Positions 1 to 8,889 of a stretch of DNA of 64,000 nt are shown piece after piece. The stretch is from NCBI RefSeq assembly GCF_041438805.1, contig NZ_CP109190.1, positions 7,068,001 through 7,132,000 of the forward strand, read 5' to 3'. The DNA is from Streptomyces sp. NBC_01707 (GTDB lineage: Bacteria > Actinomycetota > Actinomycetes > Streptomycetales > Streptomycetaceae). The stretch's first letter is position 1. Each line of letters begins with the position of its first letter. The translations under genes were made by a program, and so were the position numbers. The notes beneath the pieces were generated by a model. The model was not told the DNA's origin and did no database searches. It was given only the letters and a program-made list of their open reading frames with translations.

Positions 1-27
1 ACATCCGTGTGATTCGCCCGGTCGTGG

Positions 28-927
28 TCAGCGCAGCGCCGCGCGGATCGAGGCGTCGATGCCGGGGAAGGCGAACGAGAATCCCGACTCCAGCAGCCTT
101 CTCGGCAGCACTCGCTGACTGCCCAGGACATCCTCCGCGAAGTCCCCCAGGGCGATCCGAAGGGCGGGCGCCGGAACGGTGAACAGCGTCGGACGACGCA
201 GCACCCGCCCCATCGCGGCCGTCACCTCACCGTTGGTCACGGGGGCCGGCCCGGTCAGATTCACCGGTCCCGACAGCGACGGCGTGTCGAGGATGTGCCG
301 CAGGGCGGCGATGTGGTCGTGCAGCGCGATGAAGCTCCAGTACTGGTGCCCGTTGCCGAGCCGCCCGCCGAGTCCCGCCCGGAACAACGGGAACAGCCGG
401 CCCCAGGCCCCGCCTTCCCGGCCGACGACCAGACCCGTGCGTGCGAACACCGTCCGGACGCCCGCCTCCTCCGCCGGGGCCGCGGCCGCCTCCCACTCCA
501 CGCACACGGACGGCAGGAACCCCTCGCCGGGCGGCGCGCTCTCGTCCACCGCGCGGTCGCCGGTGTCGCCGTAGTAGCCGATCGCCGACCCGGACAGCAG
601 GACCTTCGGCGGTACGTCGAGAGAGGCCACCGCCTGCGCGATCGCTTCCGTCCCCAGCACCCGGCTGTCCCGGATCTCCTGCTTGTACTCCTCCGTCCAG
701 CGGCGGTCGCCGACCCCGGCACCGGCGAGATGGACGACGGCGTCGCAGCCGACCAGGCCCGCGCCGTCGACGTAACCCCGCTTCGGGTCCCACTCGACCT
801 CGTCCCCGGCCCGCGCCGGGCGCCGGACCAGGCGTACGACGTCGTGTCCGTCGACCCGCAACGAGCGCACCAGCGCCGTTCCGATGAGTCCGGTGGATCC
901 GGTGACAGCAATACGGGAGTTCACCAT
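28..927 (-). CDS. TIGR01777-type NAD(P)-dependent epimerase/SDR protein
   Basis: The 299-residue product is an extended short-chain dehydrogenase fold. It opens with IAVTGSTGLIGTALV, the glycine-rich Rossmann motif, at residues 5-19. A GAGVGDRRW stretch and SGSAIGYYGDTGD (the YYG replaces the usual YxxxK context) are typical of the TIGR01777 sugar-nucleotide epimerase family. The C-terminal part (GPVNLTGPAPVTNGEV) is the DUF1731-type tail of that family. The substrate is unknown. I placed the start at the ATG of MVNSRIAVTG because an AGGATGG-like sequence precedes it and the residues upstream are low-complexity. A GTG directly follows as an alternative. A homologue lies near lipB/dlaT in mycobacteria (from memory), so the neighbourhood fits. 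No partner gene overlaps it here. Confidence 0.85.
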   Translation of the reverse strand: MVNSRIAVTGSTGLIGTALVRSLRVDGHDVVRLVRRPARAGDEVEWDPKRGYVDGAGLVGCDAVVHLAGAGVGDRRWTEEYKQEIRDSRVLGTEAIAQAVASLDVPPKVLLSGSAIGYYGDTGDRAVDESAPPGEGFLPSVCVEWEAAAAPAEEAGVRTVFARTGLVVGREGGAWGRLFPLFRAGLGGRLGNGHQYWSFIALHDHIAALRHILDTPSLSGPVNLTGPAPVTNGEVTAAMGRVLRRPTLFTVPAPALRIALGDFAEDVLGSQRVLPRRLLESGFSFAFPGIDASIRAALR

Positions 928-1053
928 GGATCCATCCTGCCGCAGGGGAGGACGTGGCGCCTCGCCCGTGCCGCCGGGCGCGTCCGGGCGGCGGCCGGGC
1001 GCCCGGCGGATATGCGATGACGCAATCGGGCGCGCCGTGGCACAGTGGCGCGC

Positions 1054-1572
1054 ATGCCTGAACTCCGCACGCGCCCCGTCCGCCCCGCGGATCTCGGCGA
1101 CGACACCGAACTCGGGGAGCTCGACCGGGCCACCTGGTCGACCCTGCACTCGGTGCAGTCGCGGCCGCAGCCGCCGTACGAGCCGTTCTTCAGCGACCGC
1201 AGCCGGCCCGAACACCTGCTCGTCGCCGAGGCGGAGGACGCGGCGGGTGAGGTGCGCATCGCCGGGTACATCAGGGTCGTTCCGCCGACCGCGCTGGCCT
1301 GCCACACCCATGTGCGCCAGATACAAGGCCTGGCGGTGGCCGACTGGGCGCGCGGCCGCGGTGTCGCCAGGAGGTTGTTGCGGGCCGCGCTCGCGTCGGC
1401 ACGGGGCGACGGCGCGAGCCGGATGACGCTGCGGGTGCTCGGGCACAACGCGCCCGCGCGTGCGCTGTACGAGTCGGAAGGGTTCGTCGTCGAGGGTGTG
1501 CTGCCCGGCGAGTTCCTCCTGGCCGGGCGTTACGTGGACGACGTCCTGATGGGCCGTTCGCTCACCCCCTGA
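1054..1572 (+). CDS. GNAT-family N-acetyltransferase
   Basis: The protein has about 172 residues. The acetyl-CoA binding core is visible as GLAVADWARGRGVARRLL (motif A, Q/RxxGxG/A as ARGRGVARR), followed by the beta-strand MTLRVLGHNAPARALYESEGF, the usual GNAT motif B. The natural acceptor cannot be told from sequence. I chose the ATG giving MPELRTRPVRPADLG; an in-frame GTG lies three codons upstream at 1045. It is divergent from the epimerase gene (gap about 126 bp) and convergent with the DUF4240 gene, so it is probably monocistronic. Confidence 0.85.
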   Translation: MPELRTRPVRPADLGDDTELGELDRATWSTLHSVQSRPQPPYEPFFSDRSRPEHLLVAEAEDAAGEVRIAGYIRVVPPTALACHTHVRQIQGLAVADWARGRGVARRLLRAALASARGDGASRMTLRVLGHNAPARALYESEGFVVEGVLPGEFLLAGRYVDDVLMGRSLTP

Positions 1573-1628
1573 GGGATGTCGATCGACCCGGTACCGGACG
1601 GCGCGCAGCGCGGGTAGGGAGGGACGGG

Positions 1629-2150
1629 TCAGCCGGCGCCGAACCGCTCCCAGAGCAGCGGGAAGCGCGCGGCCAGGGCCGCGTCGTCCTCGAAGCCGAA
1701 CGGCGTGCCCTCCGGCTCGGCCGGCTGCGGCGGAAGGCCGAGATCCGGTGTGACGATGCCGGTGAGCTGCTCGTACGCCTCGTCGGCGGCGTAGCCGAGG
1801 TCCTCGGCGTCCCCGTCGATCTCATCGTCGAAGTCGTCGAGGAGTTCGGCGAGACTGTCCGGATCGTGCACCGCCGCCTCGAAGATCTCCCGGCCCTGGC
1901 CGATCAGCCAGCAGCGGAAGAAGTCGAACGCGTCGTCGCTCGCGCCGCCGAGCAGCACGGCGGCGGCGCCCCACACGTCCCAGCGGTACGCGCGGTTGAA
2001 GCGGGCCTCGAAGTGCCTGGCGAAGTCCAGCACGGATTCGGGATCGAGCTGCAGGAGTCGTTCGACGAGCAGGTCGGCATGTTCTTCGGGGTCGCCCTCG
2101 GCGGCCTCGCGGGTGCTGTCGATGATCTCCCAGAATTCCGTCTCGTCCAT
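1629..2150 (-). CDS. DUF4240 domain protein
   Basis: A small acidic protein of 173 residues. Near its start it has the DUF4240 signature: MDETEFWEIIDSTRE, then LLQLDPESVLDFARHFEARFNRAYRWDVWGAA and DDAFDFFRCWLIGQGREIFEAAVHDPDSLAE. The family is widespread in Streptomyces and its function is unknown. There are no membrane segments or signal peptide, so it is probably cytosolic. The start is either this ATG or the GTG one codon upstream; neither has a strong Shine-Dalgarno sequence. It is convergent with the GNAT gene, with 56 bp between them and no obvious hairpin. Confidence 0.8.
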   Translation of the reverse strand: MDETEFWEIIDSTREAAEGDPEEHADLLVERLLQLDPESVLDFARHFEARFNRAYRWDVWGAAAVLLGGASDDAFDFFRCWLIGQGREIFEAAVHDPDSLAELLDDFDDEIDGDAEDLGYAADEAYEQLTGIVTPDLGLPPQPAEPEGTPFGFEDDAALAARFPLLWERFGAG

Positions 2151-2211
2151 CACGGGACAAGCATCGGCCTTGGCGGCAGGCGATGCACGCGGAGACGCCG
2201 AAAAGAAGCCT

Positions 2212-3183
2212 TCAGCGATAGAGATCGCTCAGCCGTTCGGCGGCAGCGCCGAACCGGGTCCGCAGAGCGGCGGGTTCGAGCACCTCCAACTCCGGTCCCA
2301 GGGAGAGCAGCTGGCTGTACGCGACATCCAGCGACTCGACCGGCAGGACGACCGTACGCCACCCGTCGACGTCGGGCGGGCCGGCCGCGTCCAGCGCATC
2401 GAGGGCGGCCGAACGGTCCACGAGATGAGGCAGTCGGCCTACGCCCGCCTCCGACACCCGTACCGTCACCTCGGTCCGCAGGATCGACCGGGCGAACTGC
2501 GCGGCCCGTTCGTCCCAGAACGCCGGCAGGGCGAAGTCCTCGTCCCGGACGAACCGTTCGTCCGTCACGGCCACCGCCGCGAAGCGGTCCATCCGGTACA
2601 CCCGGAAGTCGGTCCCGGCCCGCGCGCAGACGTACCAGACCCCGGCCTTGAGGACGAGCCCGTACGGTGCCAGCTCCCGCTCGACCTCGCTGCCCGGCCC
2701 GCCGCGCCGGTAACGGGCCTTGACCATCCGGTCGTCCCAGACGGCCTCCGCGACGGCAGGCAGCAGCTCGGGTGTGACGGGCTCCTGATACCAGCCGGGC
2801 GCATCCAGATGGAACCGCTGGGCGGCGGTGTCCGAGGCGTCCCGGAGCGAGGGCAGCAGAGCGGCGGACACCTTGAGCCGGGCGGCCGACGCCGCATCCT
2901 CCAGCCCCATCTCACGCAGCGCGAGCGGCAGGCCGGACAGGAAGAGCGCCTCGGCCTCGTTCCGGGCCAGGCCGGTGAGCCGGGTGCGGTACCCGCCGAC
3001 CAGCCGGTACCCGCCCGCCCGGCCCCGGTCCGCGTACACCGGGACACCCGCCTCGGAAAGGGCCTGGGCGTCGCGGGTGATGGTCCGCTCGGAGACCTCC
3101 AGCTCCCGGGCGAGCTCGGCGGCGGTCATCGCGGTCCGGGACTGGAGGAGCAGCACCATCTTGATGAGCCGGGCAGCGCGCAT
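2212..3183 (-). CDS. WYL-domain transcriptional regulator (YafY type)
   Basis: The protein has about 323 residues. The N-terminal winged helix (residues 1-60: MRAARLIKMVLLLQ, then AAELARELEVSERTITRDAQALS) matches the HTH_11 class. A central WYL domain (residues about 140-215, with VKARYRR, LAPYGLVLKAGVWYVCAR and FRVYRMDRF) is followed by a C-terminal WCX extension. WYL proteins bind small ligands or nucleic acid and act as repressors or activators. The start at MRAARLIK gives a family-typical N terminus. The ligand and targets are unknown. It lies between the DUF4240 gene and the aceE terminator and is likely transcribed alone. Confidence 0.88.
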   Translation of the reverse strand: MRAARLIKMVLLLQSRTAMTAAELARELEVSERTITRDAQALSEAGVPVYADRGRAGGYRLVGGYRTRLTGLARNEAEALFLSGLPLALREMGLEDAASAARLKVSAALLPSLRDASDTAAQRFHLDAPGWYQEPVTPELLPAVAEAVWDDRMVKARYRRGGPGSEVERELAPYGLVLKAGVWYVCARAGTDFRVYRMDRFAAVAVTDERFVRDEDFALPAFWDERAAQFARSILRTEVTVRVSEAGVGRLPHLVDRSAALDALDAAGPPDVDGWRTVVLPVESLDVAYSQLLSLGPELEVLEPAALRTRFGAAAERLSDLYR

Positions 3184-3229
3184 GGAACCAGTGTGCCTTG
3201 CCTCGATCGCCGGGCAGGCCTGCAGAGAC

Positions 3230-3282
3230 GCCCTCGACCGCCGGGCGGGCACGGGAGTCGTGCCCGCCCGGCGGTCGAGGGC
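3230..3282 (-). terminator. Strong hairpin terminator downstream of aceE
   Basis: A perfect 24-bp inverted repeat (3230-3253 with 3259-3282) has a 5-nt loop GGAGT. It lies 36 bp after the aceE stop codon on the minus strand. It has no long U-run, as is common for Streptomyces terminators. Confidence 0.8.
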
Positions 3283-3317
3283 GGAACGGCGGCCGGGCGT
3301 ACCCGGCCGCCCTCATC

Positions 3318-5987
3318 TCACAGGCCGTACTTCTCCCGGGCCTCCTTGACCGCCGACGCGGGCACCTCGCCGCGCCGCGCCAGCTGGGCCAGCGCCGCGA
3401 CCGCGATCGACGGGGCGTCGACGCCGAAGTGGCGGCGGGCCGCGTCACGGGTGTCGGACAGACCGAAGCCGTCCGTGCCGAGCGAGGACCAGTCCTGCTC
3501 CACCCACTGGCTGATCTGGTCCGGGACCTGACGCATCCAGTCGCTGACCGCGAGGACCGGACCCGGCGCACCGGACAGGGCCTGCGTCACGTACGGCACC
3601 CGCTGCTCACCGCGGAGCAGCGCCTCGTCGCACTCCAGCGCCTCGCGACGCAGCTCGCCCCAGGACGTGGCGGACCAGACGTCGGCCGTGACACCCCAGT
3701 CCGCGGCGAGCAGATCCTGGGCCTCCAGGGCCCAGTGGATCGCCGTGCCGGAGGCCAGCAGCTGCAGGCGCGGCGCCTCCGCCGAGGCAGGCGTGCCCTC
3801 CTTGAAGCGGTAGAGACCCTTGACGATGCCGTCCTCGACGCCTTCCGGCATCGCGGGCTGCTGTTTCGGCTCGTTGTAGACCGTCAGGTAGTAGAAGACG
3901 TTCTCGGCCTCGGGGCCGTACATCCTCCGCAGACCGTCCTTGACGATCACCGCGATCTCGTACGCGAACGCCGGGTCGTAGTTGAGCGAAGCCGGGTTCG
4001 TGGCCGCGATCAGGTGCGAGTGGCCGTCCGCGTGCTGCAGGCCCTCACCGGTCAGTGTCGTGCGGCCCGCCGTGGCACCGACGATGAAGCCCTTGCCGAG
4101 CTGGTCGGCGAGCTGCCACATCTGGTCGCCGGTCCGCTGCCAGCCGAACATCGAGTAGAAGATGTAGAAGGGGATCATCGTCTCGCCGTGCGTCGCGTAC
4201 GACGTCGACGCGGCGATGAAGTCGGCCATGGCCCCGGCCTCGGTGATCCCCTCGTTGAGGATCTGGCCGTCCTTGGCCTCCTTGTAGTACATCAGCTGGT
4301 CGCGGTCGACCGGGTCGTACGTCTGGCCCAGCGGCGAGTAGATTCCGGCCGACGGGAACAGCGACTCCATGCCGAAGGTACGGGCCTCGTCGGGGACGAT
4401 CGGAACCCAGCGCCTGCCGGTCTCCTTGTCCCGCATCAGGTCCTTGACCAGGCGGACGAAGGCCATGGTGGTGGCCATCTCCTGCTTGCCGGACCCCTTC
4501 TTCAGCGCGGCGAACGCCCGCTCCTCGGGCTGCGGCAGCGCCACCGCGTGCACCCGGCGGGCCGGGGCGGGGCCGCCGAGGGCGGCGCGGCGCTCCTGGA
4601 GGTAACGGACCTCCGGAGAGTCCGCGCCCGGGTGGCCGTAGGGCACCGGACCGTCATCGAAGGCGCTGTCCGGGATCGGGAGTCCGAGCAGCTCGCGCAT
4701 GCCCTTGAACTCGTCGATCGACAGCTTCTTCATCTGGTGGTTGGCGTTCTTGGACTCGAAGCCCTTGCCGAGCGTGTAGCCCTTCACCGTCTGGGCGAGG
4801 ATCACGGTCGGCGCGCCCTTGTGCTCGACGGCCGCCCTGTACGCCGCGTACACCTTGCGGGCCTCGTGGCCGCCGCGGGAGGTGTAGAAGCACTCGGCGA
4901 TCTTCGCGTCGGTGAGCAGCTTCGCCAGCTCGGCGAGCGCGGGCTCGGCGCCGAAGAAGTGCTCACGTATGTACGCGACGTCGCGGGTGGCGTACGTCTG
5001 GAACTGGGCGTCCGGGACCTGCCGCAGCCGGCGGACCAGCGCACCGGTGGTGTCCAGCTGGAACAGCTCGTCCCAGGCGCTGCCCCAGAGCGTCTTGATG
5101 ACATTCCAGCCGGCCCCGCGGAACGCACCCTCCAGCTCCTGGACCACCCGGAAGTTGGCGCGGACCGGGCCGTCGAGACGCTGCAGGTTGCAGTTGATGA
5201 CGAACGTCAGGTTGTCGAGCTTCTCACGCGCCGCGAGGGCGAGGGCTGCGGTCGACTCGGGCTCGTCCATCTCGCCGTCGCCCAGGAAGGCCCAGACGTG
5301 CGAGTTCGACGTGTCCTTGATGTTGCGGTTGGCCAGATAGCGGTTGAAGCGCGCCTGGTAGATGGCCGAGAGCGGGCCGAGGCCCATCGACACGGTGGGG
5401 AACTCCCACAGCCAGGGCAGCCGCCGCGGGTGCGGGTAGGACGGCAGACCGTCGCCGCCCGCCTCCTGGCGGAAGTTGTCGAGCTGCTGCTCGCTGAGCC
5501 GGCCGTCGAGGAAGGCGCGGGCGTAGATGCCGGGGGAGGCGTGGCCCTGGATGTAGAGCTGGTCGCCGGATCCGTCCCCCTCCTTGCCGCGGAAGAAGTG
5601 GTTGAAGCCGGTCTCGTACAGCCATGCCGCCGAGGCGAAGGTGGCGATGTGGCCGCCGACGCCGTGCCGGGCGCCACGGGTGACCATCGCGGCCGCGTTC
5701 CAGCGGTTCCAGGCGGTGATCCGGGATTCCATCTCCAGGTCGCCGTCGAACGCGGGCTCGGCGGCGGTCGGGATGGAGTTGACGTAATCGGTCTCCAGCA
5801 GCTTGGGCAGCGCGAGACCGGCACCCTCGGCGTGCTGGAGCGAGCGGCGCATCAGGTACGCGGCCCGGTGCGGGCCCGCGGCATTGGTGACGGCATCGAG
5901 GGAGGCCGCCCATTCGGCGGTCTCCTCCGGGTCACGGTCCGGGAGCTGGTCGAGCTCGCTCGGAAGCTTTCCTACGGGGTCGGTCAT
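3318..5987 (-). CDS. aceE: Pyruvate dehydrogenase E1 component, homodimeric type
   Basis: The 889-residue product is the usual length of homodimeric AceE. It decarboxylates pyruvate with thiamine diphosphate and passes the acetyl group to lipoyl-E2. The ThDP motif is present as [10 protein letters not shown] at about residue 235, ending in [17 protein letters not shown]. AceE-specific stretches include [14 protein letters not shown] and [18 protein letters not shown] regions and the C-terminal [14 protein letters not shown]. The start [11 protein letters not shown] follows GGAAGG at a good distance. Divergent upstream DNA carries a 17-bp perfect palindrome at 6086-6102. The nearest upstream gene is a GntR/FCD regulator, a likely PdhR analogue, with E2 and E3 genes beyond. 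All are on the minus strand but separated by terminators and gaps. Confidence 0.96.
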   Translation of the reverse strand: MTDPVGKLPSELDQLPDRDPEETAEWAASLDAVTNAAGPHRAAYLMRRSLQHAEGAGLALPKLLETDYVNSIPTAAEPAFDGDLEMESRITAWNRWNAAAMVTRGARHGVGGHIATFASAAWLYETGFNHFFRGKEGDGSGDQLYIQGHASPGIYARAFLDGRLSEQQLDNFRQEAGGDGLPSYPHPRRLPWLWEFPTVSMGLGPLSAIYQARFNRYLANRNIKDTSNSHVWAFLGDGEMDEPESTAALALAAREKLDNLTFVINCNLQRLDGPVRANFRVVQELEGAFRGAGWNVIKTLWGSAWDELFQLDTTGALVRRLRQVPDAQFQTYATRDVAYIREHFFGAEPALAELAKLLTDAKIAECFYTSRGGHEARKVYAAYRAAVEHKGAPTVILAQTVKGYTLGKGFESKNANHQMKKLSIDEFKGMRELLGLPIPDSAFDDGPVPYGHPGADSPEVRYLQERRAALGGPAPARRVHAVALPQPEERAFAALKKGSGKQEMATTMAFVRLVKDLMRDKETGRRWVPIVPDEARTFGMESLFPSAGIYSPLGQTYDPVDRDQLMYYKEAKDGQILNEGITEAGAMADFIAASTSYATHGETMIPFYIFYSMFGWQRTGDQMWQLADQLGKGFIVGATAGRTTLTGEGLQHADGHSHLIAATNPASLNYDPAFAYEIAVIVKDGLRRMYGPEAENVFYYLTVYNEPKQQPAMPEGVEDGIVKGLYRFKEGTPASAEAPRLQLLASGTAIHWALEAQDLLAADWGVTADVWSATSWGELRREALECDEALLRGEQRVPYVTQALSGAPGPVLAVSDWMRQVPDQISQWVEQDWSSLGTDGFGLSDTRDAARRHFGVDAPSIAVAALAQLARRGEVPASAVKEAREKYGL

Positions 5988-6085
5988 GATCGCCGCCTTC
6001 CGGAGAGGAGGGGGGTGGAGAAAGGCCCTGACTGGCAGGACAGGGCGATGGGGCCGGTGGGCCCGCGAAATGAACTCTAAATCGC

Positions 6086-6102
6086 TGATCGATGATCGAT
6101 CA
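6086..6102. promoter_or_regulatory. Perfect palindrome upstream of aceE (probable operator)
   Basis: TGATCGATGATCGATCA has two perfect 8-bp arms around one central base. It sits about 100 bp before the aceE start, in an AT-rich island that stands out from the surrounding GC-rich DNA. The size and symmetry fit a dimeric regulator. The neighbouring GntR/FCD protein is the first candidate to bind it; that link is inference. Confidence 0.5.
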
Positions 6103-6245
6103 AAGGATGAAAGGCAAAACTTCTCGATATGAAGAAATTGGCATCCGGTGCCCCGTTCCGCGGCACGGAGTGACGTTCCAAATCGGAACAAGCCGGGCGC
6201 GTGACCGCACGGTCGAGCACCCCTGCCTCCATCTGCGCACGGGCC

Positions 6246-6869
6246 TCAGGCGCGCGGCGCGCACCCCAGGACATGCGCCTTCGCCAGCGCACCGATGTCC
6301 GGGTCCTTGCGGAGGAACGCGTCGATGAGCGCCTCGTGCTCCTCCGCGTACGACTTCTGCACCGTCCCCAGCCAGCGGATCGAGAGCGCCGTGAACACCT
6401 CGATGCCCAGCCCCTCCCAGGTGTGCAGCAGCACGGCGTTGCCGGCGGCCCGCACCATCTCCCGGTGGAACGCCACCGTGTGCCGTACCTGCGCCTCGCC
6501 GTCGGCCAGCCGGTCGGCCTCGTACAACGCCGCCACGTGCGGCGACAGCCGCGAGCAGTCCTCGCCGAGCGTCGGAGCGGCCAGCTCCGCGGCGATCTGC
6601 TCGAGACCGGCCCGTACCGGGTAGGACTCCTCCAGGTCCGCGGCGGTCAGATTTCGCACCCGTACGCCCTTGTTGGGCGCCGACTCGATCAGCCGGAGGG
6701 TCTCCAGCTCCCGCAGCGCCTCGCGCACGGGCGTCTGACTGACCTCCAGCTCGGTGGCGATCCGTCGCTCCACGATCCGCTCGCCCGGCTTCCAGCGCCC
6801 GCTGACGATCCCGTCCACGATGTGCTCGCGGATCTGTTCGCGCAGCGAGTGGACGACGGGCGGGGTCAT
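6246..6869 (-). CDS. GntR-family regulator with FCD domain (FadR subfamily)
   Basis: The protein has 207 residues. The N-terminal winged helix reads LREQIREHIVDGIVSGRWKPGERIVERRIATELEVSQTPVREALRELETLRLI, the GntR signature. The C-terminal FCD ligand domain (residues about 75-205) carries the expected metal-site pattern, with AFHREMVRAAGN and late His residues. FCD regulators sense carboxylic acids such as pyruvate, lactate or fatty acyl groups. Its position between aceE and the E2 gene suggests control of pyruvate dehydrogenase. It has its own spacer: a hairpin at 6947-6987 ends the E2 transcript, and a TGTCTAGACA palindrome at 6932-6941 suits autoregulation. Confidence 0.9.
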   Translation of the reverse strand: MTPPVVHSLREQIREHIVDGIVSGRWKPGERIVERRIATELEVSQTPVREALRELETLRLIESAPNKGVRVRNLTAADLEESYPVRAGLEQIAAELAAPTLGEDCSRLSPHVAALYEADRLADGEAQVRHTVAFHREMVRAAGNAVLLHTWEGLGIEVFTALSIRWLGTVQKSYAEEHEALIDAFLRKDPDIGALAKAHVLGCAPRA

Positions 6870-6931
6870 GAGGGGCTCCTTCGGGGAAACCGACGCTGCC
6901 GACCGGTCGGTGCCGAAGCGGCGACCGGTGG

Positions 6932-6941
6932 TGTCTAGACA
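6932..6941. promoter_or_regulatory. GntR-type operator TGTCTAGACA upstream of the gntR gene
   Basis: A perfect 10-bp palindrome lies 63 bp before the gntR start codon. GTCTAGAC cores are common in operators of GntR-family proteins in actinomycetes (from memory), so it is a plausible autoregulatory site. A second palindrome, CCGACCGGTCGG (6899-6910), lies between it and the start. Confidence 0.5.
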
Positions 6942-6946
6942 ATACG

Positions 6947-6987
6947 GCGGCGCCCCCGCCCGGAAGTGGTCCGGACGGGGGCGCCGC
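6947..6987 (-). terminator. Hairpin terminator after the E2 gene
   Basis: 18-bp arms (6947-6964 and 6970-6987) with a single mismatch and a 5-nt loop lie just past the E2 stop codon. The hairpin separates the E2 transcript from the downstream gntR gene on the same strand. Confidence 0.7.
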
Positions 6988-7021
6988 TGGTGAGGCTGGT
7001 TACAACGAGCCGTACTCCGCC

Positions 7022-8791
7022 TTACAGGCCGAGCTCGACCTCGAACTCGCCGGCCTCCAGGATCGCCTTGACCGCGGTCAGGTAACGGGCGGCGTCCGCG
7101 CCGTCCACCAGACGGTGGTCGTAGGAGAGCGAGAGGTACGTCATGTCGCGCACCGCGATCGTCTCGCCGAGGTCCGGGTGGTCGATGACCACCGGGCGGC
7201 GGACCGTGGCACCGATGCCCAGGATGGCGGCCTGGTTCGGCGGCACGATGACGGTGTCGAACAGCGCACCGCGCGAACCGGTGTTGCTGATGGTGAAGGT
7301 GGCACCGGACATGTCGTCCGGGGTCAGGCCGCCACCGCGGGCCTTGCCGGCCAGCTCGGCGGTCTTCTTCGAGATGCCGGCGATGTTCAGGTCGCCCGCA
7401 CCCTTGATGACCGGGGTCATCAGACCCTTCTCGGCGTCCACGGCGATGCCGATGTTCTCCGAGTCGAAGTACGTGATGGTGCCCTCGTCCTCGTTGATCC
7501 GGGCGTTGACGACCGGGTGGGCCTTCAGCGCCTGGGCCGCCGCCTTCACGAAGAACGGCATCGGGGACAGCTTGACGCCCTCACGGGCGGCGAACGCGGC
7601 CTTCGCCTGGTTGCGCAGCTTCATCAGCTTGGTGATGTCGACCTCGAGGACCGAGGTCAGCTGGGCCTGCGAGTGCAGCGCCTTCATCATGTTGTCGCCG
7701 ATGACCTTGCGCATGCGGGTCATCTTGACCGTCTGACCGCGCAGCGGGGAGACCTCGAGCTTCGGCGCCTTCGCGGCCGCCGGGGCAGCCGCGACGGGGG
7801 CCGGAGCAGCGGCGGCGGCCTTGGCGGCCTCCGCGGCGGCGACGACGTCCTGCTTGCGGATACGGCCACCGACACCGGTGCCCTTGACCGCACCGAGGTC
7901 GACACCGTTCTCGGCGGCGAGCTTGCGGACCAGCGGCGTGACGTACGCGCCTTCGTCACCGGAGATCGCGGCCGGGGCGGTCGGGGTGACCGGAGCCGGG
8001 GCGGCGACCGGGGCAGCCGGGGCGGCCACGGGAGCCGGAGCGGCAACCGGGGCGGCAGGCGCCACCGGGGCCGGAGCCGGAGCGGGGGCAGCCGGAGCAG
8101 CCGGGGCCGGGGCGGCGGCAACCGGGGCCGGGGCGGCCACGGGGGCCGGAGCGGCCGGGGCCGGGGCAGCTGCGGGAGCGGCGCCCGCGGCACCGATGAC
8201 GGCGAGCTTGGCGCCGACCTCGGCGGTCTCGTCCTCGGCGACCACGATCTCCAGCAGCACACCGGAGACCGGTGCGGGGATCTCGGTGTCGACCTTGTCC
8301 GTGGAGACCTCGAGCAGCGGCTCGTCCTCCGTGACCTCCTCGCCGACCTCCTTCAGCCAGCGGGTGACGGTGCCCTCGGTGACGCTCTCGCCGAGCGCCG
8401 GAAGGGTGACGTCGGTACCGGCGGCGCCACCGGCCGGTGCGGCGGCCGCGGGGGCCGGGGCGGCGGGGGCCTCGGCGACCGGGGCCGGCGCGGCGGCGGC
8501 AGGCGCGGCCACGGGCTCGGCGGCCGGAGCCGGTGCGGCGGCGGGTGCGCCCGTGCCGTCGTCGATGATGGCCAGCTCGGCGCCGACCTCGACGGTCTCG
8601 TCCTCGGCGACCTTGATGGAGGCGAGGATGCCGGCGGAGGGGGCCGGGATCTCGGTGTCGACCTTGTCGGTCGACACCTCGAGCAGCGGCTCGTCGACCT
8701 CGACGCGCTCGCCCTCGGCCTTCAGCCAGCGGGTGACAGTGCCCTCGGTGACGCTCTCGCCGAGCGCCGGAAGGGTTACGGAAACCGACAT
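7022..8791 (-). CDS. sucB: Dihydrolipoamide acyltransferase (E2), two lipoyl domains
   Basis: The protein has 589 residues. Two nearly identical lipoyl domains lie at about 2-78 and 130-206, each with the lipoylated lysine in STDKVDTE. Long Ala/Pro linkers separate them. A peripheral-subunit-binding domain ([20 protein letters not shown], about 283-320) follows, then the catalytic acyltransferase domain with [13 protein letters not shown] near residue 558. It is usually annotated SucB (succinyltransferase). The genes around it are E1p (aceE) and E3, and actinobacterial OdhA-type enzymes carry their own succinyltransferase domain, so the real role may be pyruvate dehydrogenase E2. The start follows AGGAG. 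The lpdA gene lies 98 bp upstream and is probably co-transcribed. Confidence 0.95.
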   Translation of the reverse strand: MSVSVTLPALGESVTEGTVTRWLKAEGERVEVDEPLLEVSTDKVDTEIPAPSAGILASIKVAEDETVEVGAELAIIDDGTGAPAAAPAPAAEPVAAPAAAAPAPVAEAPAAPAPAAAAPAGGAAGTDVTLPALGESVTEGTVTRWLKEVGEEVTEDEPLLEVSTDKVDTEIPAPVSGVLLEIVVAEDETAEVGAKLAVIGAAGAAPAAAPAPAAPAPVAAPAPVAAAPAPAAPAAPAPAPAPVAPAAPVAAPAPVAAPAAPVAAPAPVTPTAPAAISGDEGAYVTPLVRKLAAENGVDLGAVKGTGVGGRIRKQDVVAAAEAAKAAAAAPAPVAAAPAAAKAPKLEVSPLRGQTVKMTRMRKVIGDNMMKALHSQAQLTSVLEVDITKLMKLRNQAKAAFAAREGVKLSPMPFFVKAAAQALKAHPVVNARINEDEGTITYFDSENIGIAVDAEKGLMTPVIKGAGDLNIAGISKKTAELAGKARGGGLTPDDMSGATFTISNTGSRGALFDTVIVPPNQAAILGIGATVRRPVVIDHPDLGETIAVRDMTYLSLSYDHRLVDGADAARYLTAVKAILEAGEFEVELGL

Positions 8792-8820
8792 GGTTTCAGT
8801 TGCTCCTAAGGATGTGGTCT

Positions 8821-8853
8821 CCCCGGCTCGCGAGCGGGACCGCGAGCTCGGGG
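8821..8853 (-). repeat. Imperfect hairpin between lpdA and the E2 gene
   Basis: CCCCGAGCTCGCG and CGCGAGCCGGGG (minus-strand view) pair with one bulged base around a short loop. It could attenuate read-through from lpdA into the E2 gene or stabilise an mRNA end. Function is inferred from position only. Confidence 0.4.
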
Positions 8854-8889
8854 AAGTGCGGAAGTGTCGGTCGTCGCGCCCTGACCGGA

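Noticed and set aside
3198..6080. A very long open frame opposite aceE
   Set aside because: Mirror of the real aceE frame caused by high GC third positions; its protein is Arg/Leu/Val-rich and has no domain.
6899..6910. CCGACCGGTCGG palindrome considered as a second GntR operator
   Set aside because: Short GC-rich palindromes are frequent by chance here; no repeat of the same site near related genes was found.
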